Assembly (NCBI GenBank): GCA_022571535.1
Contig: JACZXR010000067.1
Location: 1 to 8,833, forward strand
Length of the DNA stretch: 8,833 bases
Reading direction: 5' to 3'
Source of the DNA: Deltaproteobacteria bacterium
GTDB taxonomy: Bacteria > Desulfobacterota > Binatia > UBA9968 > CAXXLF01
The notes beneath the pieces are model-generated. The model ran no database searches. It worked only from the letters and a program-made list of their open reading frames with translations, and had not been told where the DNA came from. Positions 1 through 4,334 of this stretch are shown here, one piece after another. A program made the position numbers and the translations under genes. Position 1 is the first letter of the stretch. Each line of letters opens with the position of its first letter.

Positions 1-240
1 GACGGGCTCCTCCATCGGCGTCAGGGCACCGATTATAAGACCCTTACCGGTCGCTTTGATCCCTCTCGACTCGCGGATCTTTTTGAGATCGACTAGTACA
101 CTGGGACTGACCGCCCGGCGCTCCATGCGCAGGAGAAGATCTGTCCCTCCTGCCAAACATGATGCCTTCTTTCCATGGCGGCGAAGCAGCGACGTAGCCT
201 CTCCGAGCTTTTGCGGGGCAAAATAGTCAAAAGCTTTCAT
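1..240 (-). CDS. Molybdopterin dehydrogenase FAD-binding subunit (CoxM/CutM/XdhB type), partial
   Basis: Reverse-strand reading from the ATG at 238-240 gives 80 residues, cut by the window edge. They begin MKAFDYFAPQKLGEA and carry LAGGTDLLLRM around residues 41-51, then VDLKKI and a GLIIGALTPMEE segment. The AGGTDL loop and the following V-D-L-K-K-I are hallmarks of the FAD-binding medium subunit of xanthine dehydrogenase, CO dehydrogenase and related molybdenum hydroxylases. This subunit passes electrons between the Fe-S subunit and NAD or another acceptor. An in-frame TAA lies two codons upstream, so the ATG is the first possible start. A GAGGAG element sits about 15 bases upstream, which is rather far, while AAAGG abuts the start. 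The partner molybdenum and 2Fe-2S subunit genes would lie beyond the left edge. The substrate cannot be told from this fragment. Confidence 0.88.
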   Translation of the reverse strand, partial: MKAFDYFAPQKLGEATSLLRRHGKKASCLAGGTDLLLRMERRAVSPSVLVDLKKIRESRGIKATGKGLIIGALTPMEEPV

Positions 241-305
241 CCTTTATAAATTTTTCTCCTCTCTGAATGATATCAGCCCAAACCTATTACATGTTTTCTC
301 CCTAA

Positions 306-319
306 TTGCCAATAGGCAA
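306..319. promoter_or_regulatory. Operator-like palindrome between divergent genes
   Basis: TTGCC (306-310), four-base spacer AATA, GGCAA (315-319) form a perfect 5-4-5 inverted repeat in the 141-base gap between the divergent FAD-subunit gene and the radical SAM gene. On the plus strand TTGCCA at 306-311 also serves as a -35-like hexamer, with AATACT at 329-334 after a 17-base spacer. On the minus strand TTGGCA lies in the same place, with TGTAAT about 15 bases on. A regulator bound here could affect both genes. This is inference from position only, and no specific regulator is recognised. Confidence 0.35.
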
Positions 320-381
320 GGCCATCAAAATACTTGACTTCTTCAATGGTGAAGGCGAAAATACGGCGAACGACGTATTTT

Positions 382-1440
382 ATGGCAAATCAGCCACCCA
401 TTCATGGCCGGGGCACATCCGAAAACCCGCGCAACCGATTCGAGCCAATCGAGACTATTCGTGATTCGGATATCATTGACCCCGAAGACCCGTCCCCTGA
501 AACTCATTTCCTCAAGGACACTTCCCGGTCGATTATTTCTACCAACGAAAGCCCCGACATCGGCTTCGACGCCAGCATCAATGTCTACAGAGGGTGCGAG
601 CATGGCTGCATCTACTGCTATGCCCGCCCCACCCACGAATATCTCGGCTTCTCCGCGGGACTCGACTTCGAGACGAAGATCCTGGTTAAGGAAGATGCTC
701 CCGAGCTGCTCCGCCGAGAACTGTCGTCCTCGAACTGGAAACCGCAAGTGCTTGCCATGAGCGGCGTCACCGACCCTTACCAGCCCGTGGAGAGACGCCT
801 GCAATTGACGAGGAGATGCCTCGATGTCTTGGTGGAGTTTCGAAATCCCGTTGCCATCATTACCAAAAACTTTCTTGTCACTCGTGATCTTGAACTATTA
901 AAAGAGTTGGCACGTTATGAGGCAATCACCGTTATCCTCTCCGTTACCACACTGAACGGTGATCTGGCCCGGATCATGGAACCGCGGACGTCCCAACCAG
1001 GTCGCCGCCTTGCAGCCATCGGAGCACTGGTGCGGGCCGGTGTACCAACCGGGGTCCTCATTGCACCAATCATACCCGCCCTCAACGATCACGAAATTCC
1101 CTCGATCATTGAAGCTGCCGTGAAGGCTGGGGCGCAATACGCGAGGTATACCATCCTTCGCCTGCCTCATGCCGTCAAGAATCTCTTTGAGCAATGGCTG
1201 ACACATCATTTTCCCGATAGAAAGGAAAAGGTTCTGAATCGAATCCGCGCGATTCGTGGTGGCAAACTGAATGACCCTAGATTCGGCTCTCGAATGAGAG
1301 GTGAAGGAATCTTTGCAGAGCAGATCGAAGCAATGTTCTCCGCCGCCTGCCGCAAAGCTGGAATTTCCAATGGCCGCCCGAACTTGTCAACGGCCGCGTT
1401 TACGAGACCGAACGGATCCCAGCTATCGCTTTTCCAGTAG
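382..1440 (+). CDS. PA0069-family radical SAM protein (SplB-related)
   Basis: From the ATG at 382 the product is 352 aa. The N-terminus has IHGRG and NPRNRFE, the usual opening of the PA0069/Rv2578c group. The radical SAM 4Fe-4S motif reads RGCEHGCIYCYAR, with Cys72, Cys76 and Cys79 (CX3CX2C). It is followed by FETKILVK, SGVTDPYQP and an ITKN segment, all typical of the family, and the C-terminus ends GSQLSLFQ. The fold resembles spore photoproduct lyase, but the substrate of this family is not established. Start choice: an in-frame ATG at 346 and a TTG at 334 would add 12 or 16 basic, unconserved residues, and none of the three starts has a clear Shine-Dalgarno site. The start at 382 gives the usual short lead before GRG and leaves room for a leader after the promoter-like hexamers at 306-334. 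The gene stands alone. The integron remnant begins 31 bases after its stop. Confidence 0.92.
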   Translation: MANQPPIHGRGTSENPRNRFEPIETIRDSDIIDPEDPSPETHFLKDTSRSIISTNESPDIGFDASINVYRGCEHGCIYCYARPTHEYLGFSAGLDFETKILVKEDAPELLRRELSSSNWKPQVLAMSGVTDPYQPVERRLQLTRRCLDVLVEFRNPVAIITKNFLVTRDLELLKELARYEAITVILSVTTLNGDLARIMEPRTSQPGRRLAAIGALVRAGVPTGVLIAPIIPALNDHEIPSIIEAAVKAGAQYARYTILRLPHAVKNLFEQWLTHHFPDRKEKVLNRIRAIRGGKLNDPRFGSRMRGEGIFAEQIEAMFSAACRKAGISNGRPNLSTAAFTRPNGSQLSLFQ

Positions 1441-1471
1441 GCGATCGGATAAATCAAGGTAGTAAAACAAA

Positions 1472-1695
1472 TTACAACGGGCGGTGAAGGAAGCGGTCAT
1501 TAAGGCAGGATTATCCAAGCCCGCAAGTTGTCATGCCTTTCGGCATCTTTTGCGACTCATTTACATTAAGACGGCTATGATATCAGAACCGTGCAGGAGC
1601 TTCTGGGGCACAAGGATGTGAGCACGACCATGATTTACACTCATGTCTTGAACCGCGGAGGTCGGGGTGTGACTAGCCCTGCGGATCGGATCTGA
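1472..1695 (+). pseudogene. intI: Integron integrase (IntI) C-terminal remnant, frameshifted
   Basis: Two frames joined across one lesion recreate the end of a tyrosine recombinase of the integron class. Frame 1 (1472-1546) reads LQRAVKEAVIKAGLSK then CHAFRH, which contains the H-x-x-R active-site pair. One base is missing near 1547. The downstream frame (from 1549) gives FATHLH, a TAA stop at 1567-1569 in place of the usual L-x-E/A, then DGYDIRTVQELLGHKDVS, TTMIYTHVLNRGGRGV and SPADRI, with a natural TGA at 1693-1695. HVLNRGGRGV with SPxD is the distinctive IntI C-terminal signature, and GHKDVSTTMIYTH carries the H-x-x-W-type box and the catalytic Tyr. The catalytic core N-terminal half and the IntI-specific added domain are absent: upstream of about 1466 there is a stop and then the radical SAM gene. 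With two lesions and the 5' half missing, it cannot make a working recombinase. It lies on the same strand as the downstream cassettes. Confidence 0.93.
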
Positions 1696-1710
1696 GCCTC
1701 GTGGCGTTAT

Positions 1711-1766
1711 CGTGATACCCTGCGGGCTGATATCTGGATACACTGCCAAAATGGCAGGGTATCACG
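1711..1766. repeat. Perfect 13-bp inverted repeat after the integrase remnant
   Basis: CGTGATACCCTGC at 1711-1723 is repeated as its exact reverse complement at 1754-1766, around a 30-base loop. A competing shorter hairpin, CTGCCA-AAA-TGGCAG (1743-1757), overlaps the right arm. A third small one, GCCCG-gccag-CGGGC (1766-1780), follows at once. None is followed by a T-tract, so a standard intrinsic terminator is unlikely. It could be a recombination or binding site of the integron platform, or the scar of a small palindromic element. Its function is unknown. Confidence 0.6.
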
Positions 1767-1780
1767 CCCGGCCAGCGGGC

Positions 1781-1809
1781 TTGACAAAGGGGGTTAAGTG
1801 GTGGATAAG
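1781..1809 (+). promoter_or_regulatory. Candidate cassette promoter (Pc-like)
   Basis: A consensus -35 TTGACA (1781-1786), a 17-base spacer and GATAAG (1804-1809, four of six matches to TATAAT) point toward the cassettes. The promoter lies between the integrase remnant and the attI-like site, so transcription would enter the first cassette gene after a leader of about 140 bases. In an integron where the integrase faces the cassettes, this is where a cassette promoter would have to be. Activity is inferred only from the hexamers and spacing. Confidence 0.5.
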
Positions 1810-1852
1810 TCTACACATTGCAGCTTGATGACAGAGAGTTGGTTTGTCGTAC

Positions 1853-1891
1853 TATACTGCGAGTGACGTCCAGTATACTTAATAGTTAGAC
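1853..1891 (+). other. attI: attI-like recombination region with GTTAGAC core site
   Basis: GTTAGAC at 1885-1891 fits the integron core-site consensus GTTRRRY. The recombination point would be between G1885 and T1886. No RYYYAAC partner occurs between the integrase remnant and this site, so it is not an attC, which fits attI. Just upstream, TATACTG (1853-1859) and CAGTATA (1871-1877) form a perfect 7-bp inverted repeat that could be part of the recognition region. The role is inferred from its position between the intI remnant and a cassette with a genuine attC. Confidence 0.55.
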
Positions 1892-1956
1892 GGCTATCCG
1901 AAAGGGCCTGAGCTGATCAGGCACGTACGCAACATCCATGAGAAAGGAGTCATTGC

Positions 1957-2466
1957 ATGTCCCAGATGCCAATCGTCAACCTGCCCGATCAATCTCGCCA
2001 GCTTGCTCAGAGTGGCAAGCGGGTGAGCGTCCTATGGCAGGAGCCTGAGTCCCTAGCCTTCGTTGCCCGAGGACGGGAGTACCGCAGCGAGTTTCACATT
2101 AACTCTAGTGACGAAGTAATGTATATGATCAAGGGAGAAATGCGTCTGCATTACCGGACTCCGGAGGGGAGGGAGGATGTTGCCGTCATTCCCGAAGGAT
2201 CGGTCATTTACACTCCTGCCGGCACGCCACACTCTCCGCGTTTTCCGCCTGACGCCTTCGCTCTCATCCTAGAGCGCAAGAGGCGGGAAGGCGAAATCGA
2301 CCGCTTCCACTGGTTCTGCCCAAAGTGTGATGCCTTCCTTCATGAGGAAACGTTCATTGTGCGGGACTACCGGGAAGACCCTGTTTCCAAGGCCTATCGG
2401 CGATTCTTCGAGAACGAGGAATTTCGGACCTGCAAGAAGCGTGGTGAGGTCATGCCCGCGCCATAG
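1957..2466 (+). CDS. 3-Hydroxyanthranilate 3,4-dioxygenase-like cupin, cassette gene
   Basis: The product is 169 aa, about the length of bacterial 3-hydroxyanthranilate 3,4-dioxygenase. That enzyme opens the ring of 3-hydroxyanthranilate in the kynurenine route to quinolinate or in tryptophan or nitrobenzoate breakdown. Cupin iron ligands are visible: His47 in SEFHINS, Glu53 in SSDEVMYMIKGE, and His92 in AGTPHSP. Arg43, Arg95 and Glu106 match the substrate-binding positions as I recall them. The C-terminal rubredoxin-like iron site has Cys121 and Cys124 (WFCPKC) and Cys159, but the fourth Cys is Arg162 (TCKKRG, codon CGT where TGT would give Cys). The start is fixed by AAAGGAG at 1943-1949, seven bases before ATG. 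The gene fills a 669-bp cassette (1886-2554) between the attI-like site and the attC. No other kynurenine-pathway gene is nearby, so the natural substrate may be a related catechol or aminophenol. Confidence 0.85.
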   Translation: MSQMPIVNLPDQSRQLAQSGKRVSVLWQEPESLAFVARGREYRSEFHINSSDEVMYMIKGEMRLHYRTPEGREDVAVIPEGSVIYTPAGTPHSPRFPPDAFALILERKRREGEIDRFHWFCPKCDAFLHEETFIVRDYREDPVSKAYRRFFENEEFRTCKKRGEVMPAP

Positions 2467-2485
2467 CCTGTGCGCTCGGCATTCC

Positions 2486-2560
2486 GCCTAACGAGCCGGC
2501 TGGAGCGGACCGAGAAGACCGTGTCGTGGGTTCCACGGCCGCTCAGCCGCAACGTTAGAT
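2486..2560 (+). other. attC: attC site (59-base element) of the dioxygenase cassette
   Basis: All attC parts are present. R'' is GCCTAAC (2486-2492) and R' is GTTAGAT (2554-2560). The inner arms GGCTGGAGCGG (2498-2508) and CCGCTCAGCC (2539-2548) pair over ten bases with one extra-helical G (2502 or 2503), the feature that orients IntI on the folded bottom strand. The five-base spacers GAGCC (2493-2497) and GCAAC (2549-2553) do not pair and form the unpaired central spacer. The loop holds its own hairpin, CGTGG-GTT-CCACG (2525-2537), as the variable terminal structure. Total length is 75 bp, well within the usual range. It starts 20 bases after the dioxygenase stop. Recombination would occur between G2554 and T2555, where the next cassette begins. 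Confidence 0.93.
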
Positions 2561-2564
2561 TGAC

Positions 2565-3008
2565 ATGAAGGGAGTGAAGCTCTCCAAGAAGGCCCAAGCC
2601 CTCAGACGGAAGATCCTTTTGGAGGATGAAATCCGCCTGATTTCGCAACGGCTCAAGGAGGTCATGGGTCAACCGTTTATCGATCTCACGGAGCAATATG
2701 GACTGAACCTTGAAGACAACCTCCGGTTCCAAACGGTAACTGTTCGCCTCTGGGAGGCGCGGGAGGACCGTGGGATGAGTCTCAAGGATGCAGCCGCAGC
2801 CCTCAAGGTGCTGCAGTACAGGCTCCGGGATATCGAAGACGGCAGGCTCAAAAACATCCTTAGGGATGTGGTGGTAGCTTACGTCGGCTTCCTCAAGTTA
2901 AAGAGATGGTTTGGGCGGTGGAAAGGAGCGAATCCGGCTGTTATCTGGAGAATTGACATTCCAGCAATTTCCAGGTTTTTATTTATTTTGAGGTCTAAAT
3001 TGAAATGA
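2565..3008 (+). CDS. Helix-turn-helix (XRE-like) cassette protein of unknown role
   Basis: The product is 147 aa. Residues 1-35 are a basic, charged helix (KLSKKAQALRRK). Residues about 60-97 look like a Cro/C1-type helix-turn-helix: RLWEAREDRGMSLKDAAAAL, then QYRLRDIEDGRL, close to the usual R-x-x-R-E-x-x-G-x-S-L-x-E-x-A pattern. A WFGRWKGANP stretch follows. The last 20 or so residues are hydrophobic and AT-rich in coding, and look like a changed or read-through tail. The start ATG lies only ten bases after the cassette boundary, with no Shine-Dalgarno site, as is common for cassette genes. The stop overlaps the ATG of the SEC-C remnant by four bases (ATGA). It may be a DNA-binding regulator or part of an antitoxin-like unit, but no target or toxin can be identified. 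The family name is not recognised. Confidence 0.7.
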   Translation: MKGVKLSKKAQALRRKILLEDEIRLISQRLKEVMGQPFIDLTEQYGLNLEDNLRFQTVTVRLWEAREDRGMSLKDAAAALKVLQYRLRDIEDGRLKNILRDVVVAYVGFLKLKRWFGRWKGANPAVIWRIDIPAISRFLFILRSKLK

Positions 3009-3179
3009 AACAACAAAACGTTGGTAGGAATGATCCATGCCCTTGTGGTAGCAGCAAAAAATACAAAAAAATGCTGCTATGGGAAAAATACGGCTACTGA
3101 AGCCCATAAACATCACCTTCTACCTCCTTACGATGCTATTCATCATGATCACCCTATTTTAGATGAGAACTTCTTCTAA
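3005..3179 (+). pseudogene. SEC-C zinc-binding motif protein, frameshifted remnant
   Basis: The reading frame from ATG 3005 gives MKQQNVGRNDPCPCGSSKKY, the first two-thirds of a SEC-C metal-binding motif (GRNDPCPCGSGKKYKKCC). At a run of seven A (3065-3071) the frame is lost, giving only 31 aa to the TGA at 3098-3100. Skipping one A restores KKCCYG and then an open tail rich in His (EAHKHHLLPPYDAIHHDHP) to the TAA at 3177-3179. The complete motif with CPC and CC zinc ligands therefore exists across two frames. This is most simply a one-base insertion in a homopolymer. A sequencing error or transcript slippage at A7 is possible. SEC-C modules bind zinc and occur in SecA and many small accessory proteins. 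The ATG overlaps the stop of the helix-turn-helix gene, so both were probably co-translated. Confidence 0.8.
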
Positions 3180-3427
3180 TCTAACGCTGTTCACGAGATA
3201 TCTGGTGACGTCCCTTGCGCCGGGTATGCCCAAGGCTGTTAAGATTTAAAATTGAGGTGACACTTTGGTGACGAATAATCCGCGCAGCGATTCGGGTCGC
3301 GTCTTGCATTACGACAATCTTGGATTGCAAGACCCCTCCCCCTAATGGCGACACAAGCGGAAGTCGTGTGCCAGCTCTGGACAGGAATTTAGGCTCAGCC
3401 TGCGTTATTTTGTTGGGGAGTAGGACA
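3180..3427. other. Intergenic region with short repeats and a hairpin; no gene seen
   Basis: No coding stretch is supported in these 248 bases. GGTGAC occurs three times in the same direction (3204-3209, 3256-3261, 3267-3272), the last two 11 bases apart. GTCTTGCA at 3301-3308 pairs exactly with TGCAAGAC at 3326-3333 (8-bp stem, 17-base loop), followed by a C-rich run. ATCTAAC at 3179-3185 resembles an attC R'' box, but no proper R' partner or inner arms exist, so the second cassette has no recognisable attC. This is probably the decayed right edge of the integron. Confidence 0.5.
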
Positions 3428-4288
3428 ATGCCCGCCTGGGTGGTAGCAGCTATCATTCGCACCACAATTATCGCCTTAGGCTTTCTTTTTGTTGCCAGCC
3501 TCTGGGGTTTTTACATCTCTATCCGCCCGCCTAGAATTGTATCTTCCGTCACTCCTGAAAATTTGCAGCTGGACTATGAAAATGTGCGATTCGAGACCAG
3601 TGACGATCTTACTCTGACCGGTTGGTTTATCCCGGGAGCAACAGCAACAAAAAAGACTCTGATACTTCTGCACGGATATCCCGCAGACAAGGGTGATATT
3701 CTACCTGCACTTTCTTTCCTACAAAGAGACTACAATCTCTTTTTGTTTGATTTTCGTTACCTTGGGGCAAGTGAGGGCAACTATTCAACTGCCGGAGCAA
3801 ACGAGGTTGAAGACCTCTTAGCAGCCATTCAGTTTCTCAAATCCAAGGGCATCCGGGAAGTGGGCGTGTGGGGATTCTCCATGGGTGGAGCAGTGGCACT
3901 GATGGGCATAAAAAAGGCTCCGGAAATTAAAGCCGTAGTTTCAGAAGCCAGCTACGCCAGTCTCACTCACATGGCGTCCGAGCTTTTCAGGATTCCTGTA
4001 GTACGGTTTCCTTTGGCGTACCTCATCGGGCTCTGGGCAAAAATTTTCCTTGGGATCGATCTTAGAAATATCTCGCCTGTCGAAGCGGTCCAAAATACAA
4101 CGATCCCTGTTCTCCTTATCCATTCTTTAACCGACGAGGTGATCCCCTTTTCGAACGCCCGCCTTCTGGAAAAGGCTCTGGGAGATAACCCTCGTGCGGA
4201 GTTCTGGTTCCATGCGGGGCCCGCTCACGGCGAACTGGCTACGGAGTACCAAGGACGAGTAGCAGATTTTTTCCAAAGACATTTATAA
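3428..4288 (+). CDS. Membrane-anchored alpha/beta hydrolase
   Basis: The product is 286 aa from ATG 3428, chosen because GGGGAG lies seven bases upstream. A TTG further up would only add an unconserved lead. Residues 7-28 form one N-terminal membrane segment (VAAIIRTTIIALGFLFVASL), so the enzyme is probably anchored in the inner membrane. The hydrolase fold shows an oxyanion-loop HG at 82-83 (LLHGYPADKGD), DFRYLGASEG at 108-117, the nucleophile elbow GFSMGG with Ser151, the acid Asp236 in HSLTDEVIP, and the catalytic His267 in GPAHGEL. This architecture is that of BEM46/ABHD13-like serine hydrolases, usually esterases or lipases of unknown substrate. The gene is followed after 46 bases by the convergent deacylase gene. 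No operon partner is evident. Confidence 0.88.
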   Translation: MPAWVVAAIIRTTIIALGFLFVASLWGFYISIRPPRIVSSVTPENLQLDYENVRFETSDDLTLTGWFIPGATATKKTLILLHGYPADKGDILPALSFLQRDYNLFLFDFRYLGASEGNYSTAGANEVEDLLAAIQFLKSKGIREVGVWGFSMGGAVALMGIKKAPEIKAVVSEASYASLTHMASELFRIPVVRFPLAYLIGLWAKIFLGIDLRNISPVEAVQNTTIPVLLIHSLTDEVIPFSNARLLEKALGDNPRAEFWFHAGPAHGELATEYQGRVADFFQRHL

Positions 4289-4310
4289 AGGGATGAGGAA
4301 CATTCATAAA

Positions 4311-4325
4311 GGAGGAGAACCCTCC
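4311..4325. other. Small hairpin between convergent genes
   Basis: GGAGG (4311-4315) and CCTCC (4321-4325) can pair across a five-base loop in the 46-base gap between the convergent hydrolase and deacylase genes. There is no T-run on either side, so it is at best a weak transcription stop. Confidence 0.25.
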
Positions 4326-4334
4326 GATTTGACC

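Noticed and set aside
334..381. Longer starts (TTG 334, ATG 346) for the radical SAM gene
   Set aside because: The added residues are basic and not like the family N-terminus, and no ribosome site precedes them. ATG 346 remains a fair alternative.
3179..3245. Possible second attC: ATCTAAC at 3179 and GTTAAGAT at 3238
   Set aside because: The right box does not fit GTTRRRY (an extra A), and the inner arms have no complementarity, so it is at best a heavily decayed site.
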